From Prochlorococcus sp. AG-402-G10 (GTDB taxonomy: Bacteria > Cyanobacteriota > Cyanobacteriia > PCC-6307 > Cyanobiaceae): 64,000 nucleotides of DNA. The DNA is taken from positions 1 to 64,000 of the forward strand of contig QCHT01000008.1 of NCBI GenBank assembly GCA_003279445.1, given 5' to 3'. A program made the translations under genes and the position numbers. This document shows positions 11,200 through 27,800 of the stretch, piece by piece. The notes below the pieces were generated by a model. That model made no database searches. It was not told the DNA's origin and worked only from the letters and a program-made list of their open reading frames with translations. The stretch's first letter is position 1, and every line of letters starts with the position of its first letter.

Positions 11200-14100
11200 A
11201 TGAGTAGAAGTGCGATTCAGGTCGCTAAGACCGCTACATACCTGCCCGATTTGGTTGAGGTGCAGCGGGCAAGTTTTAAGTGGTTTTTAGAAAAAGGCTT
11301 AATTGAAGAGCTCGAAAGCTTCTCGCCAATCACTGATTACACAGGTAAGTTAGAACTTCATTTTATTGGGAGTGAATATAGACTTAAGCGTCCAAAACAT
11401 GATGTAGAAGAGGCTAAAAGACGAGATGCAACTTTTGCTTCTCAAATGTATGTAACCTGCAGATTGGTTAATAAAGAAACTGGAGAGATAAAAGAACAAG
11501 AAGTTTTCATTGGTGAACTTCCCTTAATGACCGAAAGAGGTACTTTTATTATTAATGGGGCAGAAAGAGTAATTGTTAATCAGATTGTCAGGAGTCCAGG
11601 AGTTTATTTTAAAGACGAACAAGATAAGAATGGACGGAGAACTTACAATGCAAGTGTTATTCCTAATCGTGGGGCATGGTTGAAATTTGAAACCGATAAG
11701 AATGATCTATTGCATGTCCGTGTAGATAAAACTAGGAAAATAAATGCCCATGTTCTTATGAGGGCAATGGGTCTTTCAGATAATGATGTAATAGATAAGT
11801 TAAGACATCCAGAATTCTATAAAAAGTCAATTCAGGCGGCTGACGATGAAGGTATTAGCTCAGAAGATCAGGCTCTTTTAGAACTTTATAAGAAGTTAAG
11901 ACCTGGTGAACCTCCATCAGTAAGCGGTGGCCAGCAACTTCTTCAAAGTAGGTTTTTTGATGCCAAGCGTTATGACTTAGGTCGAGTTGGAAGGTATAAG
12001 ATCAATAAGAAACTACGCTTAACTATTCCTAATTCGGTTCGCACATTAACGCATGAAGATGTTCTTTCTACAATAGATTATTTAATTAATTTGGAGCTAG
12101 ATGTTGGTGGTGCAACGCTGGATGATATAGATCACTTGGGCAATAGAAGAGTTAGATCAGTTGGCGAATTACTTCAAAATCAGGTTCGTGTAGGTCTGAA
12201 TCGTTTGGAAAGAATTATTAAGGAAAGAATGACTGTTGGAGAGACTGATTCATTAACCCCTGCACAACTTGTCAATCCAAAACCCCTAGTAGCTGCAATA
12301 AAAGAATTCTTTGGATCCAGTCAACTGAGTCAATTTATGGATCAAACAAATCCATTAGCAGAGTTGACTCATAAAAGACGTATATCTGCTTTAGGACCTG
12401 GAGGTTTAACTAGAGAGAGAGCTGGATTTGCAGTTCGAGATATACACCCTTCTCATTACGGACGTTTGTGTCCTATAGAAACTCCGGAGGGACCAAATGC
12501 TGGATTAATTAACTCTCTTGCAACTCATGCAAGAGTCAATTCATATGGCTTTATTGAGACTCCTTTTTGGAAAGTTGAAGAAGGAAGAGTAATTAAAGAG
12601 GGTGATCCAATTTATCTTTCTGCGGATTTAGAAGATGAATGCAGAGTTGCTCCAGGAGATGTTGCTACTGCTAAAGATGGCATGATTCTTGCGGATTTGA
12701 TTCCTGTGAGATATCGACAAGATTTTGAAAAAGTGCCTCCTGAGCAGGTTGATTATGTGCAGCTTTCCCCTGTTCAAGTTATTTCAGTTGCAACATCATT
12801 GATTCCATTTGTTGAACATGACGATGCAAACAGAGCATTAATGGGATCTAACATGCAACGTCAAGCGGTACCTCTTTTGCGACCTGAGAGACCCCTCGTA
12901 GGGACTGGGTTGGAAACACAGGTTGCACGAGATTCGGGCATGGTTCCTATTTCCCAGGTGAATGGAACAGTTACTTTTGTTGATGCAAACTCAATTGTTG
13001 TTACTGACGAAGAAGGAGCAGAACATATTCATGATTTGCAGAAATATCAAAGATCAAATCAGGATACTTGTCTTAACCAAAGGCCAATAGTTAGAAATGG
13101 TGATCCAATAATAGTTGGCCAAGTTTTAGCTGACGGCTCTGCCTGTGAAGGAGGTGAAATTGCTTTAGGTCAAAATGTTCTAATTGCGTATATGCCTTGG
13201 GAAGGTTATAACTACGAGGACGCAATTCTTGTTAGCGAGAGATTAGTTAAAGATGACCTTTACACTTCAGTGCATATTGAGAAATATGAGATTGAAGCAC
13301 GGCAAACAAAATTAGGCCCTGAAGAGATTACTAGAGAAATTCCAAATATTGCTGAAGACAGTTTAGGAAATCTTGATGAAATGGGCATTATTCGTGTAGG
13401 AGCTTTTGTCGAGAGTGGAGATATTCTGGTAGGTAAAGTTACTCCAAAGGGAGAGTCAGATCAGCCACCTGAAGAAAAACTATTAAGGGCTATTTTTGGA
13501 GAAAAAGCGCGAGATGTAAGAGATAATTCCCTTCGAGTACCAAGTACTGAAAAGGGTCGTGTAGTAGATGTTCGTATTTATACGCGTGAGCAGGGTGATG
13601 AGCTCCCTCCTGGTGCAAACATGGTAGTACGGGTTTATGTTGCTCAGCGTCGCAAGATTCAAGTGGGGGACAAGATGGCAGGCCGACATGGGAACAAAGG
13701 GATCATTAGTCGAATTCTGCCTAGAGAAGATATGCCTTATTTGCCTGATGGTACTCCTGTAGACATTGTTCTGAATCCACTCGGTGTTCCTAGCCGAATG
13801 AATGTAGGCCAAGTCTTTGAGCTTTTAATGGGTTGGGCTGCCTCTCATCTCAATTGCAGAGTAAAAGTAGTTCCTTTTGATGAGATGTATGGTGCAGAGA
13901 AGTCTTATGAAACTGTCCAACTTTATTTGAAAGAAGCTGCTAAGCAGCCAGGTAAGGATTGGGTCTTTAATCCCAATGACCCTGGGAAACTTTTACTTAG
14001 AGATGGAAGAACAGGGGAACCTTTTGACCAACCAGTAGCTGTTGGTTATTCTCATTTCCTTAAGCTGGTTCATTTAGTAGATGATAAAATCCATGCACGC

Positions 14101-14490
14101 TCAACAGGACCTTATTCTCTTGTTACACAGCAACCACTTGGAGGAAAAGCGCAGCAAGGAGGACAAAGATTAGGTGAAATGGAGGTTTGGGCTTTAGAGG
14201 CTTATGGTGCTGCGTATACCTTGCAGGAATTGCTCACAGTTAAATCAGATGATATGCAAGGTAGAAATGAGGCCTTAAATGCAATAGTTAAAGGGAAGCC
14301 TATCCCAAGACCAGGGACACCTGAATCATTTAAGGTTTTAATGAGGGAGCTTCAATCATTAGGTTTAGATATTGGCGTTTATACAGAGGAAGGCAAAGAA
14401 GTTGACTTGATGCAAGATGTCAATCCTAGAAGGAGCACCCCTAGTAGGCCGACTTACGAATCATTAGGTTCTGATTATCAAGAGGATTAG
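11200..14490 (+). CDS. rpoB: RNA polymerase beta subunit
   Basis: The 1096-residue beta subunit of RNA polymerase, normal length for cyanobacteria. Landmarks are [15 protein letters not shown], the rifampicin-pocket region around [28 protein letters not shown] at the active site and the C-terminal [21 protein letters not shown] segment. It is the first gene of rpoB-rpoC1-rpoC2, with a 51-bp gap to rpoC1. The 270-bp upstream gap carries its promoter and leader; no single promoter stands out. Confidence 0.98.
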   Translation: MSRSAIQVAKTATYLPDLVEVQRASFKWFLEKGLIEELESFSPITDYTGKLELHFIGSEYRLKRPKHDVEEAKRRDATFASQMYVTCRLVNKETGEIKEQEVFIGELPLMTERGTFIINGAERVIVNQIVRSPGVYFKDEQDKNGRRTYNASVIPNRGAWLKFETDKNDLLHVRVDKTRKINAHVLMRAMGLSDNDVIDKLRHPEFYKKSIQAADDEGISSEDQALLELYKKLRPGEPPSVSGGQQLLQSRFFDAKRYDLGRVGRYKINKKLRLTIPNSVRTLTHEDVLSTIDYLINLELDVGGATLDDIDHLGNRRVRSVGELLQNQVRVGLNRLERIIKERMTVGETDSLTPAQLVNPKPLVAAIKEFFGSSQLSQFMDQTNPLAELTHKRRISALGPGGLTRERAGFAVRDIHPSHYGRLCPIETPEGPNAGLINSLATHARVNSYGFIETPFWKVEEGRVIKEGDPIYLSADLEDECRVAPGDVATAKDGMILADLIPVRYRQDFEKVPPEQVDYVQLSPVQVISVATSLIPFVEHDDANRALMGSNMQRQAVPLLRPERPLVGTGLETQVARDSGMVPISQVNGTVTFVDANSIVVTDEEGAEHIHDLQKYQRSNQDTCLNQRPIVRNGDPIIVGQVLADGSACEGGEIALGQNVLIAYMPWEGYNYEDAILVSERLVKDDLYTSVHIEKYEIEARQTKLGPEEITREIPNIAEDSLGNLDEMGIIRVGAFVESGDILVGKVTPKGESDQPPEEKLLRAIFGEKARDVRDNSLRVPSTEKGRVVDVRIYTREQGDELPPGANMVVRVYVAQRRKIQVGDKMAGRHGNKGIISRILPREDMPYLPDGTPVDIVLNPLGVPSRMNVGQVFELLMGWAASHLNCRVKVVPFDEMYGAEKSYETVQLYLKEAAKQPGKDWVFNPNDPGKLLLRDGRTGEPFDQPVAVGYSHFLKLVHLVDDKIHARSTGPYSLVTQQPLGGKAQQGGQRLGEMEVWALEAYGAAYTLQELLTVKSDDMQGRNEALNAIVKGKPIPRPGTPESFKVLMRELQSLGLDIGVYTEEGKEVDLMQDVNPRRSTPSRPTYESLGSDYQED

Positions 14491-16446
<1,956 letters not shown>

Positions 16447-16481
16447 ACTTTTTTTTTTCTCTCTTTCCAAAAACTGACTAG

Positions 16482-20594
<4,113 letters not shown>

Positions 20595-20608
20595 TCGTAA
20601 ACTTCTAA

Positions 20609-20788
<180 letters not shown>

Positions 20789-20798
20789 TTTCCTACGA

Positions 20799-21851
20799 TT
20801 GGAACGTAACGCTAAAAATCTTGAGTTGCTTGGGTTTAATCTTTCTCAACTTGAAGCCCTAGCTATAGAGAATGGCGAACAGGCTTTTCGCGGACGTCAG
20901 CTATATCAATGGCTGTACGAAAAAGGCATATGCAATCTTGAAGATATAACAGTTTTACCTAAGTCGTGGAGAGGCTTGCTAATTGAACAAGGTTTTACTG
21001 TGGGATGCCTTAATGAAATAAACCGATCAAAATCGATTGATCAAACTATTAAACTACTGCTTTCAACTAATGATGGCGAAACTATAGAGACAGTTGGGAT
21101 ACCTTCTAGAAATCGTTTGACCATTTGCATTTCAAGTCAGATTGGTTGCTCAATGGGATGCCAATTTTGTGCAACTGGTAAAGATGGTCTCCGTCGTTCA
21201 TTGAGAGTTAACGAAATTATTTCTCAATTTTTTGCAATAAAGGAAGCTTTTGGGAGACGTCCTTCACACGTAGTTTTCATGGGAATGGGAGAACCTCTTT
21301 TAAATATAGAACCAGTCTTGTCTGCTATATATTGCTTGAATAAAGACTTAGGGATTGGCCAACGACGGATAACATTAAGTACAGTAGGTGTAAGAAATAC
21401 TCTGCCTAAGTTGGCTGAGATGGCTTTGAAACATCTTGGATCTGTTCAATTTACTCTTGCTTTAAGCTTACATGCACCAAATCAGAATTTACGTGAGAGT
21501 TTAATACCATCAGCTAAAAATTATCCTCTAAATATTCTGATGGAAGATTGCCGACATTACATAGATATAACAGGAAGGAGGGTTAGCTTTGAATATATTC
21601 TTTTAGGACATTTAAATGACCATAATGAACATGCCGAAGAATTAGCAGACCTTGTTGGGGGGTTCCAAAGTCATGTGAACCTTATTGCGTATAACCCAAT
21701 TGATGGGGAAGAGTTTCAGCGCCCTAGCTTTAAACGAATTCAGAATTTTATGAATATTTTGGAAAGAAGAGGAATTGCTGTTAGCTTACGCTCTAGTCGA
21801 GGTCTTGATAAGAATGCTGCATGTGGACAACTGAGGCGTATCCACCTTTAA
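20799..21851 (+). CDS. rlmN: Radical SAM 23S rRNA/tRNA adenine-C2 methyltransferase
   Basis: RlmN methylates C2 of A2503 in 23S rRNA and of A37 in some tRNAs. The 350-residue protein has the radical-SAM cluster ligands C117-x3-C121-x2-C124 (CSMGCQFC), [10 protein letters not shown], and the C-terminal CGQLR cysteine that takes part in catalysis. The start is a TTG 10 bp after hli; [12 protein letters not shown] slightly downstream is where family similarity begins, so the exact start is uncertain. Confidence 0.95.
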   Translation: MERNAKNLELLGFNLSQLEALAIENGEQAFRGRQLYQWLYEKGICNLEDITVLPKSWRGLLIEQGFTVGCLNEINRSKSIDQTIKLLLSTNDGETIETVGIPSRNRLTICISSQIGCSMGCQFCATGKDGLRRSLRVNEIISQFFAIKEAFGRRPSHVVFMGMGEPLLNIEPVLSAIYCLNKDLGIGQRRITLSTVGVRNTLPKLAEMALKHLGSVQFTLALSLHAPNQNLRESLIPSAKNYPLNILMEDCRHYIDITGRRVSFEYILLGHLNDHNEHAEELADLVGGFQSHVNLIAYNPIDGEEFQRPSFKRIQNFMNILERRGIAVSLRSSRGLDKNAACGQLRRIHL

Positions 21852-21901
21852 TTCAATTACAAGAGATTTAAAGACAACGACAAGTAAAAAGTTTTAAACA
21901 A

Positions 21902-23665
21902 ATGGCACTAGTAGATTGGTTCATTCTTGCTATTTATTTATTAATCTCACTAGTTTTAGGTGTTTTTCTCGCACGCAGGAATAAGGATGAAGATGACTAT
22001 TTTGTAGCTGGTCGAAAATTGACAGGATGGCTTGCAGGGGCGTCAATGGCGGCAACAACTTTTTCCATAGATACACCTTTATATGTCGCTGGTTTAGTTG
22101 GCACTAGAGGTCTTGCGGGTAATTGGGAATGGTGGAGCTTTGCATTGGCCCATGTTGCAATGACAGTTGTTTTTGCCCCTATGTGGAGACGTAGTGGTGT
22201 TTTGACTGATGCGGCATTTACCGAATTGCGCTATGGGGGATCTACTGCTGCTTGGTTAAGAGGCATAAAAGCTTTTCTACTTGCAGTTCCTATCAATTGT
22301 ATTGGTATTGGATATGCATTTCTAGCTCTTAGAAAAGTTGCAGAAGCTTTTGGGATGGTAGATGGACATCAGATATTTGGAATTTTTACTGACTCATTGA
22401 CCCTGCTTATAGTTGTTGGTCTTTTTATGCTTTTATATACGATCTTAGGTGGTTTGTGGGCGGTTGTAGTTAATGATTTTGTTCAGTTGCTATTAGCACT
22501 TTTTGGTGCATTGACTCTTGCATTTGTTGTTATTCATGAATGTGGTGGGATGTCACAAATGTTAGCTAGCTTAGAAGAGCTTAATAGGCCAGAGTTATTA
22601 TCCATCTTCCCATGGGTTTGGACAAAAGATGGGTTTAAATGGATTGAGAGTGCTGGAATAAGTGCAGCAACTTTTACGGCATTCCTTTCTCTTCAATGGT
22701 GGAGTTTCAGAAGGAGTGATGGTGGCGGCGAATTCATTCAACGTATTCTGGCTACTAAAAATGAACAAGAAGCGGAATTAGCAGGCTGGGTTTTCCTAGT
22801 GATTAATTATCTTTTACGTAGCTGGTTGTGGATTGTCGTTGCTTTGTCTGCTCTAGTTTTAATACCATCTCAACAAGATTGGGAACTTAGTTATCCACTT
22901 TTAGCTGTTAGGTATCTTCCGCCAGTAGCACTTGGGATAGTTGTAGTGTCTTTGGTCGCTGCATTTATGAGCACAGTAAGCACCTCATTAAATTGGGGAT
23001 CTAGTTATTTAACTCATGACCTTTATAAGAGATTTTTTAGACCTCAAGCTGGTCAGAAAGAATTGATTTTAGTTGGCCAAAGTACCTGTTTATTCCTGCT
23101 TGGCATTGGAATAATCACTGCATTTTTGAGTGATAGTATAGGTTCTATCTTTCGACTTGTTATAGCCATTGGGACTGGTCCTGGAGTTGTCCTTGTATTG
23201 AGATGGTTTTGGTGGAGGATTAATGCAACAGCTGAGCTGGCAGCCATGACATGTGGTTTTTTTGTTGGTTTTACTACTTCAGTAATTCCTGTTTTTCGAA
23301 TTGAAGACTATGGAGTAAAGCTTATTTTTACGACGACTTTAACAGCAATAGTTTGGTTGATTTCTTTAGTGTTAACTCCTCCTGAATCTGACGAGGTGTT
23401 GGAGAAATTTGTACGTTTGGTAAAACCTCCCGGTCCTGGATGGAGGCATTTAAGAAAGCGTTTTGGAGTTAAGTCTGTTGAATCTTTTGGAGATTTGATT
23501 GTTCGATTTTTGTTGAGTACTGGAATGCTTTTTGGACTGCTTTGCTCAAGTGGTAGCTTTTTGTTGCATCAGCAACGGGGAGGGTGGTTAGGTTTGATTT
23601 GTGCAGTTTTTTGTGTTTTTGGGATGAAAAGGAATGTCTTAAAGAGAGCTTTTTTGTTGCATTAA
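21902..23665 (+). CDS. Sodium:solute symporter (SSS) family transporter
   Basis: A 587-residue polytopic membrane protein with about 13 or more hydrophobic segments. The N-terminus (YLLISLVLGVFLARR, then DYFVAGRKL and MAATTFSIDTPL) and YTILGGLWAVVVNDFVQ match the sodium:solute symporter family. A soluble stretch (about 495-540, PPESDEVLEKFV) precedes the last helices. The substrate cannot be told from sequence; pantothenate, proline, urea or sugars are all possible in this family. It follows rlmN by 50 bp. Confidence 0.9.
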   Translation: MALVDWFILAIYLLISLVLGVFLARRNKDEDDYFVAGRKLTGWLAGASMAATTFSIDTPLYVAGLVGTRGLAGNWEWWSFALAHVAMTVVFAPMWRRSGVLTDAAFTELRYGGSTAAWLRGIKAFLLAVPINCIGIGYAFLALRKVAEAFGMVDGHQIFGIFTDSLTLLIVVGLFMLLYTILGGLWAVVVNDFVQLLLALFGALTLAFVVIHECGGMSQMLASLEELNRPELLSIFPWVWTKDGFKWIESAGISAATFTAFLSLQWWSFRRSDGGGEFIQRILATKNEQEAELAGWVFLVINYLLRSWLWIVVALSALVLIPSQQDWELSYPLLAVRYLPPVALGIVVVSLVAAFMSTVSTSLNWGSSYLTHDLYKRFFRPQAGQKELILVGQSTCLFLLGIGIITAFLSDSIGSIFRLVIAIGTGPGVVLVLRWFWWRINATAELAAMTCGFFVGFTTSVIPVFRIEDYGVKLIFTTTLTAIVWLISLVLTPPESDEVLEKFVRLVKPPGPGWRHLRKRFGVKSVESFGDLIVRFLLSTGMLFGLLCSSGSFLLHQQRGGWLGLICAVFCVFGMKRNVLKRAFLLH

Positions 23666-23715
23666 GCTTTTATCTCTTAGAATTTGGATCAATATGATTC
23701 AAAAAGATTTTTTCA

Positions 23716-23841
23716 TTGGGCTTTCTTCGAACAACAATTTTACCTTTAGTTATCGTCTCCCTCTTTGGAGTGGCTTTATTAGCAGTGACTGCTCGGATTT
23801 GGCTGCCAGGAGATATGCTTGCTCCTGCTCCTCTTGGGTAG
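23716..23841 (+). CDS. Conserved small membrane protein, 41 residues
   Basis: A short frame starting at TTG (an in-frame stop lies 24 bases upstream, with no ATG between). The product is LGFLRTTILPLVIV, then a continuous hydrophobic helix to about residue 26, then RIWLPGDMLAPAPLG. The single-helix layout and PGDMLAPAP tail look like a small conserved picocyanobacterial protein, but I cannot name a family. It sits between the symporter and the HEAT-repeat gene. The start codon is uncertain. Confidence 0.55.
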   Translation: MGFLRTTILPLVIVSLFGVALLAVTARIWLPGDMLAPAPLG

Positions 23842-23876
23842 CTCAGCTCTTCCTAATTCATGGTTAAAATTTCTAT

Positions 23877-24686
23877 ATGAAAGAAGAAAGTTTTAAATCA
23901 ATTGATGAGGATTTAAGAAATCTGGCGATTGATCCAGATGTTCTTGAAAAGGAACTTGCCGCTGAACTTCAGGGAGACCCTCTTGATGACATTGATTTTG
24001 AAGCATATGCCTCCGATAAAAATAAAGCCTTGACTGAATGCCAATTAGGCCTTCAGTGGTTAGAGAAAGGGCATGAGGAGCGTTTGCAGGGATTGCGAGT
24101 GTTCTGTGAACATAGAGATCCAAGAGCACTTCCTTTATTAATTCCTTTGCTTTCGGAGCCATGCCCTGTTGAGCGAATGAGCGCTGTATATGCATTAGGG
24201 AGGAACCCTTCCCCTAAAGCTGTTGATATTCTTCTTGGATTATTACAATCCGATAGCAATGCTTATGTTAGAAAAGCCGCAGCTTGGAGTTTAGGTAATT
24301 ATTCAACCTCTCCCGTTCTTGATCCATTAGTTAGAGCTTTGCATAATGATGTCGCTGCAGTCCGTTTGTGGGCTGCCAGCTCTTTGGCCGAAGTTGGATC
24401 GACTTCCATTGAAAATGCAGAAAGGGTAGTTTCAGAACTTTTGCTTGGTTTGCGAATTGATCAAGAGCCATTAGTTAGAAGTAATTGTATTTGGTCACTT
24501 GGGCGCCTCTATGAGCAAGTTTTTGAATCAATGAAATCAGAATTAATTGAAGGTCTTTTTTGTATTTTATTGAATGATTTGGAGCCTTCAGTGCGATATG
24601 AGGCAAGAGTTGCCTTGGAACAAATCCAAAGTCCTGAGGTAGTTACCCGATTAAAAAAGCTTGTGGAAGATGGGGTTTTGCTTTGA
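23877..24686 (+). CDS. HEAT-repeat protein (PBS-lyase-like repeats)
   Basis: A 269-residue alpha-helical repeat protein. After an acidic N-terminus (about 1-55), short HEAT/armadillo-like repeats run to the end, for example ERMSAVYALGR, VRKAAAWSLG, VRLWAASSLAEVG, VRSNCIWSLGR and VRYEARVALEQI. Such repeats occur in bilin lyases but also in many scaffold proteins. No catalytic residues can be assigned, so a lyase role should not be assumed. It lies 87 bp upstream of the DUF2997 gene on the same strand. Confidence 0.85.
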   Translation: MKEESFKSIDEDLRNLAIDPDVLEKELAAELQGDPLDDIDFEAYASDKNKALTECQLGLQWLEKGHEERLQGLRVFCEHRDPRALPLLIPLLSEPCPVERMSAVYALGRNPSPKAVDILLGLLQSDSNAYVRKAAAWSLGNYSTSPVLDPLVRALHNDVAAVRLWAASSLAEVGSTSIENAERVVSELLLGLRIDQEPLVRSNCIWSLGRLYEQVFESMKSELIEGLFCILLNDLEPSVRYEARVALEQIQSPEVVTRLKKLVEDGVLL

Positions 24687-24773
24687 GAAAAGAAGGTTAA
24701 TGTTTCCATGTATCAATTGAATGCACATTTTTGCTGGCTTTTATATAGCATTTAGATCATTTAATTTCCTTAA

Positions 24774-24983
24774 ATGCCTCAGCGTGTCCTCCGATTTAGG
24801 ATTAGCCAAGATGGTGCAGTCGAAGAGACTGTTGAGGGATTTACAGGTCAGTCATGCTTAAAACTGACCGAAAAGCTTGAGTCTGCTTTGGGCAGCGTTC
24901 AGCAGAGGGAATTGACTTCTGAGGCTTACATTTGCCCTGAAGAACAATCTCATCAAGTTCAAGAAAACATTAAAATTATCTAA
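24774..24983 (+). CDS. DUF2997 family protein
   Basis: A 69-residue protein beginning MPQRVLRFRISQDGAVEETVEGFTG, cut here to its recognisable elements RFRI and G-x-V-EET-EGF-G-SC, which match DUF2997. Its stop overlaps the start of the next gene (TAATG), showing translational coupling to the DUF1257 protein. Function is unknown; the constant pairing with DUF1257 suggests the two act together. Confidence 0.8.
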   Translation: MPQRVLRFRISQDGAVEETVEGFTGQSCLKLTEKLESALGSVQQRELTSEAYICPEEQSHQVQENIKII

Positions 24984-25375
24984 TGTCTCATTTCAGCACT
25001 GTTAAAACCCAATTAAAGAAGAGAAAGCCCCTTCTGAAGGCTTTGCTCCAATTAGGATATGTTCCTCAAGAGGGACAGCAGCAAGTTCGTGGTTATCGTG
25101 GACAAACAGTTCAGGCAGAAATGGCTGTTCAAATGCCAAAGGGAGGTGATATAGGTTTCAGATGGAATGCAAATACAGGTGCATATGAGTTAGTGACAGA
25201 TTTGGATCTTTGGAAACAAGAGATTCCTGTAGATAGATTTTTATCGAAATTAACTCAACAATACGCTCTTTCTACTGTCCTTTCCGCAACTGAGGAGGAA
25301 GGATTTGAGGTAACCGAAAGGAAAAACCATATTGATGGTTCGATTGAGCTTGTAGTGACTCGCTGGGACTCCTGA
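24983..25375 (+). CDS. DUF1257 / Ycf35-like protein
   Basis: A 130-residue protein of the DUF1257 family, which includes the plastid-encoded Ycf35. Family features are the N-terminal MSHFSTVKTQ block, a central GYRGQ segment, FRWNANTGAYELVTDL and a C-terminal region ending ELVVTRW. Function is not established. It is translationally coupled to DUF2997 upstream, and the ferredoxin gene begins 11 bp downstream. Confidence 0.85.
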   Translation: MSHFSTVKTQLKKRKPLLKALLQLGYVPQEGQQQVRGYRGQTVQAEMAVQMPKGGDIGFRWNANTGAYELVTDLDLWKQEIPVDRFLSKLTQQYALSTVLSATEEEGFEVTERKNHIDGSIELVVTRWDS

Positions 25376-25386
25376 TTTATTAGCTT

Positions 25387-25746
25387 TTGACGAATAATGC
25401 GAAACTAGCTTTTACTGTAAAAGCTCAAGAAGAAATAAAAAGGAATGGGAAAGAACCTATCCTTGGTGGTCAGCTTCGGACTAAAGCTGCATGGGTAGAC
25501 GAGTCATTGTGTATTGGTTGTACTTATTGTAGTTGCGTTGCTACGAATACTTTTGCAATGGAGCCAAACTTTGGGCGAGCAAGGGTCTTTCGCCAAGATG
25601 GAGACAGCTCAAGTCTAATTCAAGAGGCAATTGATACTTGTCCAGTAAATTGTATTGATTGGGTCAAATTTGAGGATCTAGATGATTTACGTGCACAACT
25701 TGCAGCCAAGACAATTAGACCTCTTGGCTTGCCTCCTTTGAGCTGA
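25387..25746 (+). CDS. 4Fe-4S ferredoxin-like protein
   Basis: A 119-residue protein with a cluster-binding region CIGCTYCSC (near residues 39-47) and a distal CPVNCIDWV (near 87-95), matching a single or slightly atypical 4Fe-4S ferredoxin rather than the plant-type 2Fe-2S. The start is a TTG and the first 20 residues are poorly conserved in character. It is third in a tight set with DUF2997 and DUF1257, and an aldo-keto reductase follows 25 bp later, so it may deliver electrons to one of these partners (inference). Confidence 0.87.
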   Translation: MTNNAKLAFTVKAQEEIKRNGKEPILGGQLRTKAAWVDESLCIGCTYCSCVATNTFAMEPNFGRARVFRQDGDSSSLIQEAIDTCPVNCIDWVKFEDLDDLRAQLAAKTIRPLGLPPLS

Positions 25747-25771
25747 AGAAGCTTGTAAAAAGCTAGTTTTC

Positions 25772-26983
25772 ATGCAAGAAAAGATCACTTCTTTCCCTAG
25801 TCGCCGCTTTGGACGGACTGAGTTGAATATTCCTATTTTGTCATTAGGTGGTATGCGGTTTCAGCAGAGTTGGACTGACATGGACATGGATCAGATATCA
25901 GAGGAGGGGCAACACAATTTAGAGGAAATACTTAAATTTTCAGTTAAGAGTGGTCTTCACCATGTAGAAACTGCAAGGCATTATGGCACTTCAGAGTTGC
26001 AACTCGGTTGTGGGATGCAACAAATTCCTGACCTTAAACGTATCCTTCAAACAAAAATTCCACCAAGAGAGGACCCTTCTCAATTTGAGTCTGAGCTTGA
26101 GCTTAGTTTTTCGAACTTGCAATGTAAAAAACTTGACTTACTTTCTATTCATGGTTTGAATCTTCCTGAGCATTTGGATCAAACCATTCGCCCAGGTGGA
26201 TGTTTAGAAGTTGCACGTCGTTGGCAGGATAGAGGGCTTGTTGGTCATATTGGATTTTCAACTCATGGCCCTACTGATTTAATTGTTGAGACTATCGAAT
26301 CAAATGCGTTTGATTATGTAAATCTTCATTGGTATTTTATTTTCCAAGATAACGAGCCTGCTTTGGCTGCTGCCTCTAAATTTGATTTAGGTGTTTTTAT
26401 TATTAGTCCTACTGATAAAGGAGGGCATTTACATACGCCTTCAGAAAAATTTATTAAATTGTGTTCCCCCCTCCATCCAATTGTTTTTAATGATCTCTTT
26501 TGTTTAAGCGATGAAAGAGTTCATACTTTAAGTGTTGGAGTATCTAAAACTGAAGACTTTGCTTTGCATTTTCATGCAGTGAGTTTGCTTGAGAAAGCTC
26601 ATCAATTATTACCAGAAGTTCAACAGCGTCTGTTTAATGCTGCTAAGGAAGAACTTGGGCACGAGTGGATCTCTACCTGGAAGGAAGGTTTGCCTAGTTG
26701 GGACCGAACACCAGGGAAGATCAATATTCCTATTCTGATGTGGTTGTACAACTTGGAGAAGGCTTGGGGAATGGAATCCTATGTGAAAGCTAGATATAGC
26801 TTGCTAGGTAGTGGGAGTCATTGGTTCCCAGGTGCTAATTCAGATTGCTTAGATTGCGAAGTAACTGAAGATAGCCTTAAAGAGACTCTTATCTTGAGCC
26901 CTTGGAGCGATGAAATTATTCAAAGGCTTCGTGAACTAAAAAATAAATTTCAAGGAGAGTCCTCTCACAGACTCGCCAATTAA
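25772..26983 (+). CDS. Aldo/keto reductase family oxidoreductase
   Basis: A 403-residue protein with an aldo/keto-reductase TIM barrel in the first 280 residues: FGRTELNIPILSLGGMRFQ, VETARHYGTSE with the usual active-site Tyr, and LLSIHG. The C-terminal third is helical and contains CLDC, the remnant or minimal form of the cysteine-rich Fe-S tail seen in this subfamily. Substrate is unknown. It follows the ferredoxin gene, and its last 4 bases overlap the end of convergent rsmG. Confidence 0.87.
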   Translation: MQEKITSFPSRRFGRTELNIPILSLGGMRFQQSWTDMDMDQISEEGQHNLEEILKFSVKSGLHHVETARHYGTSELQLGCGMQQIPDLKRILQTKIPPREDPSQFESELELSFSNLQCKKLDLLSIHGLNLPEHLDQTIRPGGCLEVARRWQDRGLVGHIGFSTHGPTDLIVETIESNAFDYVNLHWYFIFQDNEPALAAASKFDLGVFIISPTDKGGHLHTPSEKFIKLCSPLHPIVFNDLFCLSDERVHTLSVGVSKTEDFALHFHAVSLLEKAHQLLPEVQQRLFNAAKEELGHEWISTWKEGLPSWDRTPGKINIPILMWLYNLEKAWGMESYVKARYSLLGSGSHWFPGANSDCLDCEVTEDSLKETLILSPWSDEIIQRLRELKNKFQGESSHRLAN

Positions 26984-27723
26984 CTAGTTAATGGTTTTTT
27001 AACTGGGACTCCTATTGATCTTGGGTATTGGAGTGGACATTGCATAGTGGAACGAAGAAAAATTATGTTTCTTACTCCTTTATTTTCTGGTAATTGAATC
27101 TTCCTAATTTCCTCAATTTGACCTTTCAGTGGAGAAAGGGCTTTGATTAATTCCTCATGCTCTTTTCTCGACCATTTCCCTTTATAAAGTATGGCCTTGC
27201 CATTTGTATTTAAAAAAGGGATTAAGTATTCAGCTAATATAGGAGCTTGTGCAACAGCTCTGGCTAATGCAAAATCATATTTGTTTCTAAAGCTTAGATT
27301 TTGCCCTGTGAGTTCAATTCTCTCTGTTCTAACATCGACTCTCGAGATTAAATTGAGCTTTCCGACTATTTCTTTTACCGCAGTTGTTTTTTTATAAATT
27401 GAATCGACAAGTGTTATTGATGAGTTAGGCATAGCTATTGCTAGGACTAAACCTGGCAAACCACAACCTGTTCCAACATCAATTATTTCTACTGGAGTAT
27501 TTTGCTTGTTGAGGTTGTTCTTAAATGGCAATAAACTGTCAAGAACTTGAGATACCCAAAAATCATGACCTTCAATAAGTCGAGTCAAGTTAACTTGCTT
27601 ATTCCATTCTCTTAGTAGGCATTGAAGATGTTCGAGTTGTTCAAGTTGCTGCTTGGAAGGATTCCAATTTAGATGTTCCCAAATGTGGTTTCCTTCTTTT
27701 TCAAAATTAGATTGTTGAGCCAT
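26980..27723 (-). CDS. rsmG: 16S rRNA m7G527 methyltransferase
   Basis: RsmG (GidB) methylates G527 of 16S rRNA using S-adenosylmethionine. The 247-residue protein has the SAM-binding motif DVGTGCGLPGLVLAI near residue 80 and the RAVA block ALARAVAQAPIL. The N-terminal WNPSKQQLEQLEHLQCLLREWNKQ region is replaced in part by a family-typical NLTRL segment. Convergent with the aldo/keto reductase (4-bp overlap), and divergent from the J-domain gene. Confidence 0.95.
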   Translation of the reverse strand: MAQQSNFEKEGNHIWEHLNWNPSKQQLEQLEHLQCLLREWNKQVNLTRLIEGHDFWVSQVLDSLLPFKNNLNKQNTPVEIIDVGTGCGLPGLVLAIAMPNSSITLVDSIYKKTTAVKEIVGKLNLISRVDVRTERIELTGQNLSFRNKYDFALARAVAQAPILAEYLIPFLNTNGKAILYKGKWSRKEHEELIKALSPLKGQIEEIRKIQLPENKGVRNIIFLRSTMQCPLQYPRSIGVPVKKPLTS

Positions 27724-27800
27724 AGTTTTGAGATTTCTTTATAGAATTCAGATGTATCAATTTTTGCGAATTTCTTATTCCAAAGGATTGTTTTTTAATT

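Noticed and set aside
13483-13812. 109-residue reverse frame opposite rpoB
   Set aside because: It lies wholly within the highly conserved active-site region of rpoB and shows no protein-like character of its own.
25750-25764. Small hairpin between ferredoxin and aldo/keto reductase genes
   Set aside because: Only a 5-bp AT-rich stem with a four-T tail; too weak to call a terminator.
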